NCBI RefSeq assembly: GCF_964204645.1
Contig: NW_027437441.1
Span: 62,001-126,000, forward strand
Direction of reading: 5' to 3'
Source: Tubulanus polymorphus
Taxonomy: Eukaryota; Nemertea; Palaeonemertea; Tubulaniformes; Tubulanidae
DNA length: 64,000 nucleotides
Shown: positions 43,975 to 55,395 of the stretch, piece after piece
How the letters are laid out: each line of letters starts with the position of its first letter
How positions within the stretch are numbered: the stretch's first letter is position 1
Position numbers and translations under genes: made by a program
The notes under the pieces: model-generated
The model's input: the letters and a program-made list of their open reading frames with translations, nothing else
Database searches by the model: none
What the model was told of the DNA's origin: nothing

Positions 43975-45696
43975 ATGAAAAAAGAACAATATTTAAGAGA
44001 TTTATATTATAACCCAGAAAGTGAAGTATCATATTCTAGTATTTCAGAATTATGGGGTAAAATTAAATCTGATAAGGAAAATGGTAATGGTGCCGTATGG
44101 CACCCACATGGTGGTATAAAATATAGTGAGTTAAAATTATGGTTACAAAATCAACCAACATATCAAATCCACAAGAAAATGGATAAAACTTATTTAACAA
44201 GAAAAGTTATGGTTTCATATATCGATCAACAATGGCAAGCAGATTTAATTGACATGAAGAACTTAGAGGAATACAACAAAGGATATTTCTGGATACTGAA
44301 TGTTATAGACATATTCAGTCGATACGCATGGTCAATTCCAATCAAAAATAAAACTGGTATAGAAGTAACAAATGCTTTTAAATCTATATTTAAAGAAGCT
44401 ATTCCTGATAAGATACAATTTGATGAAGGTAAGGAATTCTATAACAAACATTTCAAAAAACTATTATCTGATAACGATGTAGACTATTTTTCAACACACT
44501 CAGATAAAAAAGCATCTATTATAGAAAGATTTAATAAAACATTGAAAACTAGAATGTGGAAATATTTTACTGCTAATGAAACATATAAATATATCGATGT
44601 GTTAGATGATTTAGTGAAAGGTTATAATAATTCTAAACATAGTTCTATAAATATGAAACCTATACAAGCTAGAAAAGAAGATAATTCGGAAATAGTTTGG
44701 AATAATTTATATGGAGCGTTTGTTACACATGATTTCGGAGAACCTAAATTTAAAATAAGACAACACGTAAGAATATCTAAATATAGAAAAACATTTTATA
44801 AAGGTTATACCCCTAATTTTACAGAAGAAATATTTAAGATTAAAAAGATAATATTAACTAAACCTTTTGTTTATAAATTAGAAGATCTAAAAGATGAAGA
44901 AATATTAGGTTATTTCTATGAACAAGAATTATCACTTGTACCAAATCCAGATGAAATAGAATACAAAATAGAAAAAGTATTGAAAACAAAAACTCTTAAA
45001 GGAAAAAAGTATTCTTTGGTGAAATATAAAGGATACGATGATAAATTTAATGAATGGATTTTATCTAGTAAAATTAAAAAATTAATGAATAAAGATTTAT
45101 TTACATTTGAACCGCATAATATGTTAGTTACTGGAGTAACCAATTGTGGTAAAACACATTTCATATTAGATTTGTTAGAAACTATTTATAAGAATCATTT
45201 TGATAATATAATATTATTCTGTCCTACTTATGAAATGAATAAAACATATAATAGAGACATAGTTAAGATGAAAAAGTTTATTATATTAGATCCTAAAACA
45301 GTAACAGGAAATTTAGATAATTGTATAAAAATAGCAATTGATACTTATAAAGGATCAAATACATTATTCATTGTAGATGATTGCGCAAATTTACATGATT
45401 CAAAAGTTAGAGAAAGTGAGTTATGTTATTTGGCTTTCTCTGGGAGACATTTTGGGATAACAACATGGGTTTTAAATCAAAAATATAATTCAATTGTTAA
45501 AGACCTTAGGGAGAATATAAGATTTCTAGTTTCATTTTATGACAAAGATAAAAAATCTATGCAACAATCATTGGAAGAAAATCAAATTATACCTACTGAA
45601 TTACATGATGAATATATGAATAAATTAAAGAATAATAAAGGTTCAAAATTATTACTGAGATTACAATTTCCATATGAATATAAATTTATAGAATAA
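43975..45696 (+). CDS. Integrase-chromodomain-FtsK/A32-type packaging ATPase fusion
   Basis: One intact 573-residue ORF. Residues 1-60 include AVWHPHGGIKYSELK. The RVE integrase catalytic triad is D90 (QADLIDM), D150 (QFDEGKEF) and E184 (ERFNKTL), with 33 residues between the last two. A chromodomain occupies about 328-372 (YSLVKYKGYDDKFNEW). The ATPase begins at about 375: Walker A GVTNCGKT at 387-394, Walker B TLFIVDDC at 463-470, and GRHFGITTWVLNQ at 490-501. The integrase inserts element DNA, the chromodomain may guide targeting, and the ATPase packages DNA into capsids. In typical Polintons integrase and ATPase are separate genes. The same fused frame is visible in element A despite its damage, so this is not an assembly accident. 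Confidence 0.9.
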   Translation: MKKEQYLRDLYYNPESEVSYSSISELWGKIKSDKENGNGAVWHPHGGIKYSELKLWLQNQPTYQIHKKMDKTYLTRKVMVSYIDQQWQADLIDMKNLEEYNKGYFWILNVIDIFSRYAWSIPIKNKTGIEVTNAFKSIFKEAIPDKIQFDEGKEFYNKHFKKLLSDNDVDYFSTHSDKKASIIERFNKTLKTRMWKYFTANETYKYIDVLDDLVKGYNNSKHSSINMKPIQARKEDNSEIVWNNLYGAFVTHDFGEPKFKIRQHVRISKYRKTFYKGYTPNFTEEIFKIKKIILTKPFVYKLEDLKDEEILGYFYEQELSLVPNPDEIEYKIEKVLKTKTLKGKKYSLVKYKGYDDKFNEWILSSKIKKLMNKDLFTFEPHNMLVTGVTNCGKTHFILDLLETIYKNHFDNIILFCPTYEMNKTYNRDIVKMKKFIILDPKTVTGNLDNCIKIAIDTYKGSNTLFIVDDCANLHDSKVRESELCYLAFSGRHFGITTWVLNQKYNSIVKDLRENIRFLVSFYDKDKKSMQQSLEENQIIPTELHDEYMNKLKNNKGSKLLLRLQFPYEYKFIE

Positions 45697-45702
45697 CTAT
45701 TT

Positions 45703-46190
45703 GTATATCTATTCTATAAGAGCTTACACTTTTATATTGAATAATCTGTCAATTTAAATGTTATTCATGTATATGATTATTTTAAGAGTAATAGGGGTAA
45801 TGGGCTTTCATATCAAAGGTTGAATGGTCGAGTTCATTAAAAACAAATATTAAAAGTAATTTAAAACTATAATATATTTTCATAACCGTGTGTATTTCAG
45901 TTGAATAATAGAATTATTATTATTATTTGAATATATTTGATTATATGAATGTGTGTATTGTAAATAAATCAATTGGTCGCGGAGCGGAGCGGTAGCGAAG
46001 TGGAGCGACCAATTGATTTGATATAATATGCTTTTTAAAATATTGATATCTTAGAATAAATATTTAGTTATAATATAAAATGCACACGGTTATGAAAATA
46101 TATTATAGTTTTAAATTACATTTAATGTTTTGTTTTTTAATGAGCTCGACCGTTCGACCTTTGGTATGAAAGCCCATTACCCCTATTACT
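45703..46190. repeat. Right terminal inverted repeat of element B, itself palindromic
   Basis: Reverse complement of 27837-28320. The inner edge is AGAGTAATAGGGGTAATGGGC at about 45785 and the outer end is CCCCTATTACT at 46190, so this terminus also folds on itself. The central hairpin CAATTGGTCGC...GCGACCAATTG is at 45970-46015. Confidence 0.9.
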
Positions 46191-46196
46191 GGCCTA
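46191..46196. repeat. Right 6-bp target-site duplication of element B
   Basis: GGCCTA, identical to 27831-27836. Confidence 0.9.
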
Positions 46197-46404
46197 CATA
46201 GGCTAGTAGCCTCTACTAGGTTAAGCGTTCGCTGTGGGGGAAAGAAGATCGTTCGCTGTGTCGCTTGAAGTGTTTATCGAGTTTTACGCGACCTTAAGGC
46301 TTTAGTATGGTGGCTGATAAGGGACATGCGTAAAAAAACACGTATATGCAAATGAGGGCGACATTATGACAAAACGACAAAACTAAAATAACGCGACAAA
46401 ACAA
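46197..46404. repeat. End of module X plus module W, copy 3
   Basis: CATAGGCTAGTAGCCTCTAC through ACAAAACAATAATTTTGG. It continues module X copy 5 after element B and leads into a 31-bp satellite. Confidence 0.75.
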
Positions 46405-46475
46405 TAATTTTGGTTTTGTCGCCCGCGACAATTCATTTTATTTTGGTTTTATCGCCCGCGACAATTCATTATTTT
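46405..46475. repeat. 31-bp satellite array S7, left part
   Basis: Two to three 31-bp units, cut inside CATTATTTT by the following element. The array resumes at 52985. Confidence 0.9.
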
Positions 46476-47049
46476 CATTATGAGTTTTCCGGTTTGCTCG
46501 GCTACCCGTACTGGCGGGGTAGTCTAGAGAGGCCGATGAAAACTCCGGTTTGCTGAACCACCCCTCTTTGCGGGGATGCGGTATGATGTTTGATCTGGCA
46601 GTTTCAAGTGGTTAATGGCTGTTTCAAGTGCTTACAACGATGCTTATTTCTTCGTGGTACATGGTGGTTTAAAAAATGATTTCATAATGATACGTTCAAC
46701 GCGTGGGCTTCGTAGAAAGACCACTACCTGTGACCTTCCCAAATTTTAATTGTCCTGTCCGATTTGGTTTCATCCAATTGAGAGACTGCCTTTTCCAGTT
46801 AGGGCATTTTTGGATCACGTCACTCCAGGAAATGACTTAACGCTTTTGGGCCCCTTCGTCGGTTCCACATGTTTCATTTGAGCTATAGGCCACAATGGTG
46901 ACACCATGATGGTCAGTAACTGACCAATTGAGATATCCCCGAGTCTGAACACTTGACTTCGAATTCCGGAAATTTATCATGTAATGTTTGTTTTCAAACT
47001 ACTAAGGAATCGTCATTGCAAATTCATCACTGACCACCAATGACCAATT

Positions 47050-47490
47050 CAAACTTCTCGAATATGAAAACGATATACCGCGTTATGGTGTGAAACTAGA
47101 AAGGATTCGCCATTGAAAATTAATAAATTGACCATCACTGACCACCACTGACCAATTGAAACTTCTTGAAAGAACGATATACCGGTACCGCATTTGGTGT
47201 GAAACTAGATAGGATGCTCCATTAAAATTCATAAATTGACCATCACTGACCACCACTGACCAATTGAAATTTCTTGAAAGAACGATATACCGGTACCGCA
47301 TTTGATGTGAAACTTGAAAGGATTCGCCATTGAAAATTCATAAATTGACCATCACTGACCACCACTGACCAATTGAAACTTCTTGAAAGAACGATATACC
47401 GGTACCTCATTTGGTGTGAAACTAGAAAGGATTCGCCATTAAAATTCATAAATTGACCATCACTGACCACCACTGCCCAAGTGAAACTTC
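47050..47490. repeat. Four tandem repeats of about 108 bp
   Basis: Each unit has GACCATCACTGACCACCACTG and GAAAGAACGATATACCGGTACC. The matching array in the inverted copy is at about 62048-62430. Short frames through it are repeat artefacts. Confidence 0.8.
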
Positions 47491-50400
47491 TCAAATATCG
47501 TGGTTGAATTCGAAAAAGCTTGTCGTCGTATTGCTATTTCTAGAAACCAGCAGAAAGTTTTGCTACTGTTTTTGAATGGCGTTGACATGATGGAAATTTA
47601 TTACCCATAAATGGGTTACACATCTGGATCACAGCACCTCACTTGCCGCAGTGCGTTATTTTCACTGCATAGTAATGCTAATACATAAACTTTTTTACTA
47701 ATTGACTACTTGACTCGAATCATCTGAACAGTACTGCGTTTGAAAACTCAACGAATAGAAAATGTTATAAATGTCTACAAATAAGTTATAATAAGATTAA
47801 TTAATCGATGCATGAAAAACAATTAAATCACAAGGTGACTAACACCCGTCTTTCAACCAATCTGCGCGATACCAATTAATTAAATCATTAAACGCATTGG
47901 GTTCCTAATATTTGGAATCATGTTGTACAATAGTTGTTCTTTAGACTTGGCCACTTTCATTTCAGAAAACCGCGTACTAGACCAGTGGTCACCGAGGCAT
48001 TAACCATTCCTTCAAGTTTTGAAAATTCGATGGTAACGCGGATTCTTCGCCTCTAAAATCTGTTTCGTTAATAGTTTTCTTTATATGAAAAGTGTTCATA
48101 GGAATTGAAATTTGGAGTGATATCAGTCACAGCTGTAACCCTTTTTCATTGTCAGTTCTTTTTTGGAATTCAAGTAGATTAGTGAAAATATCAATGATGA
48201 AGTTCACTTATTATATCAAGTACCGTTTTTACTGTCGCATGCGAGTCGAAACAAAAAGATCTATCCAACTGCATATCTTCGGGTATAAACTGTGATATCC
48301 TTCAGTATGTTATGAATATCTTTAAAAATTTGTGTTCTAGTATAATACCCGAAGGTTTAACTATCGGACACATAAAAGATTCGCCATAATCAAAGTTTTT
48401 AAGAAAATCTTTCTTCGAGAAAGAAAGATCTTTAAAAGAACGATTGGCGTCAAACTAATCCATAATGGACTGTTGTGAATTTATTGAATAATCCACCTGA
48501 GAAATTTAAAGATTTCGAAGCGAAATTTATTCATATAAATCAAAAATGCATGAATAACTTGACGTTATTTGCGGGTCTCATGAAACACTTTCGTGCGCTC
48601 TTTTTAAATCTAAAATAGCATTAATACATGCGTGTTTCGTTATAAACAAGGTTATATTCCAAACGCACATGAAATATGGAGCCTGTATCACACGATATAC
48701 ACATCTTGAATTTTCTCTTACTACGTAGGCCCTTTCCAAATGGGAATAGTTCAGTTTTTTAACGGCCGACATTCAGAGGCACCTAAAAAACCGGTTGTAT
48801 AGCACTTGAGATTTTCAGTGTAGGGCACATCTCACATCGACTCGGCTCGCGGTCGGTGGTTTAATGGGAACACATCTGGTTGTTACTAGTTTAACAGTTG
48901 ACGAATTCAGAAAACTTTTTTCAAATGTCTTTGATAACTTTTTAAACATAGTATTCTTCTTAATTACATTTCGCTGATTCCATAGATATTTTTTCATGAA
49001 AATTGATCCAGTTATAACGGATTTAAACGGATTTTACATACATGTAAAATGATTATTTTCAAAATATTCAATTTTCTCCGATTTTGAAGAAATTCTGACA
49101 CAATATCATCTCCACTCGACACATGATTTTACTTCGGCGCCTTTGAAGGGAGTGTCATTTGTTGTTGAGTTCATATTTAGTCCAACAAGAAGATATGCCT
49201 GATTCCTTTTTAGAATTTAGATTTCGACGGATATCATCAAATTACTAGAAAGGGACAGCAGCTTTCGGTCATCCGCAAAAAAATACCTAAAATGCTCTCC
49301 TAGGGTTATGGAAAAACATGTCACGAAACATACGGAAAATCCTTTGTTTGGTAGACTGAAATTATTGAACTCTTAAATAGCAACATTCAGAGAAACAAAA
49401 ACATAAGAATATATTCTCGCCCACCCTTTAAAAAAACAACGTGATTTCAATTGAAGATGACACGTAGCCTCATATCAAATGATATGAACGCAACAGACAG
49501 AGCCTATTCATTCTCTTTACGAGGATGGGTCTCCACATTCATAGGATACGATACGAGATTCGTGGGTACGAATGATGAATACAACTGATAAAGCGCCAAT
49601 TTCACTGATTCTTGCACGTAAAGGTGTTTGAGAGTAATCTAGTTAACAGGTGTGTTTTAGGAGTATTTTGAATTTAAACTCAAATCGGGGTTCATGACGA
49701 ATATTGAGCATTCTAGGGCTGGAGCAAGAAACGTGTGGGATCGTCCGCCAATGGTATCGCCAAAGAAATAATAAGGAGCCAGTCCGTGGTGGCTATTGAA
49801 AGCGACGACCGCATGTGAATGCATTGATTGAATGACATCTCAAAAGTCAGATTATATAAAATTGAACATGATATATGGATAGGTTATTCCATATATACTG
49901 GTAAAAATGATGCCCAATATGTGATATAAATGTTCAATTAAAAAGTAGAAACCGAATCCATAATTCAGTCTGGTATTGTTATAACATCAAACACTCAAAT
50001 TTAATCCTTTGTTAGATTGGTAGCCAGTGTAGACGAGCAAGAATAGTGGTCCCTAATTTTAATGTGGACTGTTCAACAAGTTGGAGTTTGTGTAGAGATG
50101 AATGAGTTTAAAATGGAGTGGAATTTAGATAATACTGTTTGAATGTCTATTACTCAATTTTTTTATTGATCATAAAAAATTGTGGTAAAATATTTGACTC
50201 TATGGTTGGTTTTAGATTGTATCTCTCCACGCCAGAGGTAATCACGGATATTGGACTACACAACATTCCTTGTGTACAGCTCAACTTATTAAATCCCTGG
50301 AAAAGCTCGCCACGGATATATCTCAGTAATTTTCCCACAAATTCTCCCCTTCGAAAAACCTAAACAACCAATGTACGCTTGCTCTAAGTTTGCCATCGCA

Positions 50401-52505
50401 CTATTGTTACCTTTTCTAGCTATTTGCACTAGCTGTTTGTCGCAAATAGATTGCATCCTCTATTACAGGAGTTAAGGAGTTAAGGACCCGTTTCTCAAAA
50501 GATAGTTTAAATTAACCATCATCCAATATGATACATGACTAAATACACTGAAAAAGATCAACTATGTACACATTTCAAATTTCAAACCATGTTTTATCAT
50601 TAGAAAATTACGACACAACGTTCGATCTCTCACTAGAGATAATCTTTTTGAATTTGTACACTGAGTTTTCGTATCGTATTATCGTATTTTCAATTCTCTG
50701 CTTTTGAGTCAACAAGTACAAAGTTATTTTAGCAATGAAAATTTAATTGTCATTATAAATGTTAACTATCCACTGGTAAACTTACTAACTTTTGGCAACT
50801 GACCTTAGATCGTGAAATGGTCTCACGTGGCCTGCTGATCCACTCTTTATTTATACCAGTAAAGAAATATTTAGTATAAGACGTAAAAAGTATATGAACA
50901 TTTTATTTATCTTTATATCGCGATAATTCGTGTACGTATGATTGAAAAACGATATTCTATCGAATCTCATGGTACTTATGATTATTGTGTATAGAATCAA
51001 TAATTAGCAACCCTCCACGGATACGAAGCAGCCTAAGTTTACATCCTACCAAAATTATCCTCGAAACTCTCAGCATTATTTCAAGGGTCGGTCTTAGAAA
51101 ATATATGAAGGACGTGTTCACAGGTTAACGAGGCCAAAAATCTTCCCCAAAATTTCAAATTTTTACAAGCAAAGATAATATACTTCATGCTTTTGGTGCA
51201 GAAAAAAATACATGTCCACAAAATGCAAATTGTGTTTTCAAAGTAAACGATTGAGTGTGGAATTGTTTCGAATTCAAGGTTTTCCCATTAACACTCCGGT
51301 ATTTTTCAATAAGATAAGTCAAACTATTGTTGTGATGGCCAGTTGAATACCTCATCATTATATTAAAAGATATGTTATACTTAATGCATCTTTTCTTGGG
51401 CCTTACAGCTTTCTCTATTGGTTAGCGTTGTGATCACTCAAAATTAACCATAAGTTTGAATTCTCACTGATCTACTACATCTCTATAACAAAAATATATT
51501 TCATATCAGGCAATTAGCTTTGATCTGTGGTCAGTGGACAGCAGCTACAAAACATTTAAAACTACTACATTAGCATTCCATCTATTCATATATATATATA
51601 ATATGATATGATATCTTCTTTGTTCAGTTTAAAAGTCTTGATCGTAAAAGTTTGACTAGTCTCGCATTAGGTACCGATACGCACGTTCACGCGAGTGAAA
51701 TGTGCACGTTACAGGCTCAAATGCGCACGTTACGATTACAAATGGAAACGTTGTTCGCTCAAAACCCTACGTAAAAATCTCATGCATTTTAGCGGAATTT
51801 CAAAGTTAGCTCGCTACCTACAACAAAAATCGGACAAGACTTTTTCAAGCGACAACTTTAAGAGCTAGTAGTACTAACGAAGGATGCACTAAACATATAA
51901 ATTACTTATGGGGGTTCTGGTTAGCACTGGTAACTGGTCTGTACTGGTCAAGCATTGGTCAGTTAAACAATTTTTAGATTAATGCCCACATCATATCTAG
52001 TTATTTGACACCAAACAACTTAATTGTTTGCAAACAAATAATTTACTATATGGTCAGTACTGGTCATGCAATGGTCAGTTAAAAGACCATGGTCCACGCC
52101 ACATTTGATACCAAACATGATTGGATTGTGTCGTTTCGAAAATTTATCTGTTGGGCAATTAGTGGTCAGCCCTGGTTCGTTAGGTTCTTATTTTGCGGGC
52201 ATTTTATCTCGAACCACCGAAAGACCGAATCACTAATTAATTCACCAGATCGTTAATTGCTGAAAATGAAGATTAATGTTTAACTAATAGTCCTTGTCTG
52301 AACAAAATGTCTCTGGTATGGGTCCTATGGAATCATGTCCATAACTGTACACCGTACTGTATCTTTGTACTGTATCTTTTTATGTTCACTACTACCGTAA
52401 TTAATTGACTGTGATGTTTTCAAGTGGTCTTAAGTACCGCTAATAGCCGAAAGTCGTTGATTTATGTGAAATTTACATACAGCGCCACCCGTTGATAGTG
52501 ATACT

Positions 52506-52921
52506 TACGGAAGCGATAAGGGGCCTCGAAATGTCGCGTTCCAACTCGACAAGTCGTCATATTTATGTCGACATACCGCGATATATCGCGTCAGGTCGAC
52601 ATGAATATGTCGATATATCCTGACGTTTTGACGACATATTTCGTTTTCTCGACCACTTTCCTCGCGACAAGTCGACATATTCATGACGACTTGAAACTCA
52701 GTCGTCATATCACTGGCGTCCTCATCTTACATTTAGACGTGTCTTCAAATGACGGCTTGTCCCGTGGAAAATGGGCAAAAAAGCGAAATTTGTCGTGAAA
52801 ACGTCACGATATGTCGACATATTCATGTCGACTTGACGCGATATATCGCGATATGTCGACATAAATATGGCGACTTGTTGAGTTGGAACGCGACATCTCG
52901 AGGCCCCTTATCGCTTCCGTA
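52506..52921. mobile_element. Foldback element F4 inside copy 1
   Basis: TACGGAAGCGATAAGGGGCC to GGCCCCTTATCGCTTCCGTA, 416 bp. The sister copy at about 55868-55880 lacks it (GTTAGTTTTACTATCAACGG), so insertion came after the two 6-7-kb copies separated. Flanks resemble an imperfect GATACT/GAAACT duplication. Confidence 0.85.
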
Positions 52922-52984
52922 GAAACTAACCCGAGCAATAAGGGTGTTAAATAGACACGCTAGCAAACCGGCATTCTCATAATG

Positions 52985-53370
52985 TTGGTTTTATCGCCCG
53001 CGACAATTCATTAATTTTGTTTTGTCACCCGCGACAAATCAATATTTTGGTTTTATCGCCCGCGACAATTCATTATTTTGGTTTTATCGCCCGCGACAAT
53101 TCATTATTTTGGTTTTATCGCCCGCGACAATTCATTATTTTGGTTTTATCGCCCGCGACAATTCATTACTTTGGTTTTGTCGCCTGCGACAATTCAATAT
53201 TTTGGTTTTGTCGCCCGCGACAATTCATTTTTTTTGGTTTTGTCGCCCGCGACAATTCAATATTTTGGTTTTATCGCCAGCGACAATTGATTATTTTGGT
53301 TTTATCGCCCGCGACAATTGATTATTTTGGTTTTATCGCCCGCGACAATTAATTTTTTTGGTTTTGTCGA
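52985..53370. repeat. 31-bp satellite array S7, right part
   Basis: About 12 units continuing 46405-46475. Right-end variants match those of S3. Confidence 0.9.
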
Positions 53371-53577
53371 CCACTTTATTAGCTTTTGAATAATTAGGCC
53401 AATTAATAACGTAATAAAGACTTATGCTTTCGCCTATTTTGAAGTCGATTAATCTGATATAGTGTCGAATATTAAGGTCATTTTGGCAGATTCTTTTTTT
53501 TTTAAAGTGATATTAAAGTGATCATTCAAGTGATCCTACTTAATGAAAGATCACATATTATTTCTTTTTCTAAAGAT
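53371..53577. repeat. Module V, uninterrupted copy
   Basis: Colinear with 19373-19461 plus 19867-19971, but with no foldback insert at GATATAG (53456-53462). It serves as the empty site for F2. Confidence 0.8.
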
Positions 53578-54010
53578 GTACGGAAGCTTATATGTCAAAA
53601 GCGATAAAGGGCCTCTTGTTGTCGCGTTCCAACTCGACAAGTCGCTATATTTACGTCGACATATCGCGATATATCGCATCAAGTCGACATGAATATGTCG
53701 ACATATCGTGACGTTTTCACGACAAATTTCGCTTTTTCGCCCATTTTCCACGGGACAAGCCGTCATTTGAAGACACGTCGAAATATAAGATGAGGACGCC
53801 AGTTATATGGCGACTGAGTTTCAAGTCGTCATGAATATGTCGAATTGTTGCGAGGAAAATGGTTGAGAAAACGAAATATGTCGTCAAAGCGTCACAATAT
53901 GTGGACATATTCATGTCGACTTGAAGCAATATAACGCGATATGTTGACATAAATATGGCGACTTTGTCGAGTTGGAACGCGACAACTCGAGGCCCTTTAT
54001 CGCTTCCGTA
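53578..54010. mobile_element. Foldback element F5
   Basis: Ends TACGGAAG (with a short CTTATATGTCAAAA insertion) GCGATAAAGGGCC and GGCCCTTTATCGCTTCCGTA. Same interior as F1, F2 and F4. Confidence 0.8.
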
Positions 54011-54067
54011 CTTCCGTATATATGGGACCCGTACAAAACCGTCGCGACCTATCATTGTTACTGTTTC

Positions 54068-54540
54068 CTACGGAAGCGATAAGGGGCCTCGAGATGTCGC
54101 ATTCCAACTCGACAAGTCGCCATATTTATGTCGATATATCGCGATATATCGCGTCAAGTCGACATGAATATGTCGATATATCTTGACGATTTGACGACAT
54201 ATTCCGTTTTCTCGACCATTTTCCTCGCGACAAGTCGATATATTTATGACGACTTGAAACTCAGTCGTCTTATTTCTGGTGTCTTCGTCTTCTATATCGG
54301 CATGTCGTCAAATTTATGGCGACTTGTCGTGACCTTATTGCGACTTGTCGACAAAAAATGTCGTCATGTCACGAAGTTTATTCGACAAATCAACTTTCCA
54401 ATGTCAACTGTGAAGCCGTGTCACCGAAATCATGTCGTCAGATCGCGATAGCCTTCTCGATAACTCGACAAAATTTTGTCGACTAGCGAGGATACACCGA
54501 CAAGTCGATGCAGATTCGTCGACTCGTTTTGACGTCGCGA
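54068..54540. mobile_element. Foldback element F6, one end only
   Basis: Begins TACGGAAGCGATAAGGGGCC and keeps the TCGACATA-rich left half. The right half grades into diverged TTGTCGAC-rich sequence without the terminal repeat. Confidence 0.6.
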
Positions 54541-54723
54541 AAAGTGATATTGTTTCTAACATTGATGGACGTTAAGATTTAAGCAAAGCCTTTTTTGCAT
54601 GATCTAGAAGCCGTTAAAAAGCATTATTAAATTTACGAGGCAGAAAATAATATACCCAAGTAGCAATAGTTACGGACAATTTCAATCACCAAACCATCAT
54701 AGTTAAAAGTGTGATTATTAAGG
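54541..54723. other. Unique spacer
   Basis: No gene or repeat recognised. Confidence 0.4.
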
Positions 54724-54762
54724 AGCAGAAAACCCGTTATCGCTGCTTTGCAGCTATATTTA
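54724..54762. repeat. Hairpin-family core at the edge of an element terminus
   Basis: GCAGAAAACCCGTTATCGCTG through CAGCTATATT, the same core that ends the four Y modules. It joins directly to viral-type sequence at about 54763. Confidence 0.7.
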
Positions 54763-55243
54763 TACATATTTTTTACTAAATTGATTTTACACATTCTATT
54801 CATATATTTTATTCATTTATATGTTATTCATGTGTATAGGCTAGTTGAATTATTTCAATCACACTTTACTGACACTTTTAATGTTTAAAAATCTAACTCA
54901 TACAAATATAAATATTGAAATATGTTTAAAATATATCTATATATCTATTCTATAATGGCTCGACCTCCGACCTCTGGCTTGAAACCCCACTTTTCTAATT
55001 ACTTTTATATGTTATTCATATATATTTTATCCATGTAAATGAATATTTTAAGAGTAAATAGAGGGGAATGTGGCTTTCATATCAAAGGTTGAAAGGGTGA
55101 GTGAGTAAAAAATGAAAATAACAATAATTTCTAGTTGAATTAGGAGTGTGCGCGACTAATTCAACTGGAAATTATTGTTATTTTCATTTTTTACGAGCTC
55201 GACCTTTCGACCTTTGGTATGAAAGCCACATTCCCCTATTACT
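54763..55243 (+). mobile_element. Orphan terminus of a Maverick/Polinton-like element (candidate right end of A)
   Basis: 54763-54790 is the reverse complement of the region just upstream of the HNH start (41160-41185). 54845-54955 is the reverse complement of 28300-28420, the subterminal region of element B. 55054-55243 is a foldback terminal repeat ending CCCCTATTACT, like the termini of B. Order and orientation are what element A lacks after 9037. It is inserted in a piggyBac-type frame at 55244-55246. Confidence 0.75.
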
Positions 55244-55245
55244 GG

Positions 55246-55395
55246 CATCTGCCAAAACGGTTAGCTGAGGTTCCTAAACGCTGCAAAAACCCTACTTGTA
55301 ATCGACGTACCAGATTCTTCCGTATGAAATGCAACGTATATTTGTGCATCGACAAACACAGCGATTGCTTTTATGACTTCCATGTAACTAACTAA
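55246..55395 (+). pseudogene. PiggyBac-type transposase C-terminal cysteine-rich fragment
   Basis: A frame of 49 codons reads CKNPTCNRR...MKCNVYLCIDKHSDCF and ends FHVTN at 55393-55395. The CxxxxC...CxxxxC...CF pattern is the C-terminal cysteine-rich domain of piggyBac-type transposases. The upstream part is interrupted by the viral terminus ending at 55243. It differs from the transposase at 32038-33249. Confidence 0.7.

Larger units (their letters stand above)
27837..46190 (+). mobile_element. Complete Maverick/Polinton-like element B, 18,354 bp
   Basis: Bounded by inverted repeats of about 480 bp starting AGTAATAGGGGTAATGGGC and by GGCCTA on both sides. Contents are a protein-primed DNA polymerase (broken), a small conserved protein, a truncated penton-like ORF with a nested piggyBac-type gene, and an inverted duplication of structural genes. 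After these come the capsid-like protein, a zinc-finger protein, an HNH nuclease, two small proteins and an integrase-chromodomain-ATPase. An adenovirus-type protease, usual in Polintons, is not seen. The polymerase is dead, so present mobility would need help in trans. Apart from the nested insertions the element is much more AT-rich than its flanks. Confidence 0.9.
46476..52984 (+). mobile_element. CATTATGAG-terminus element, copy 1 (6.5 kb)
   Basis: Ends are CATTATGAGTTTTCCGGTTTG and CAAACCGGCATTCTCATAATG, an imperfect terminal inverted repeat. It splits a 31-bp satellite unit (CATTATTTT | TTGG), with at most a 2-bp TT duplication. A second copy in reverse orientation at 55811-62968 is about 98 percent alike where I compared short translated frames. 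Inside are only frames of 60-85 codons, none recognisable, so it is non-autonomous or fully decayed. It carries 108-bp tandem repeats at 47050-47490 and foldback F4 at 52506-52921. Confidence 0.75.

Noticed and set aside
43975-45696. LTR retrotransposon pol because of integrase plus chromodomain
   Set aside because: No protease, reverse transcriptase or RNase H in the frame. The partners are a protein-primed DNA polymerase, a packaging ATPase and a capsid-like gene, and the ends are inverted repeats with a 6-bp duplication.
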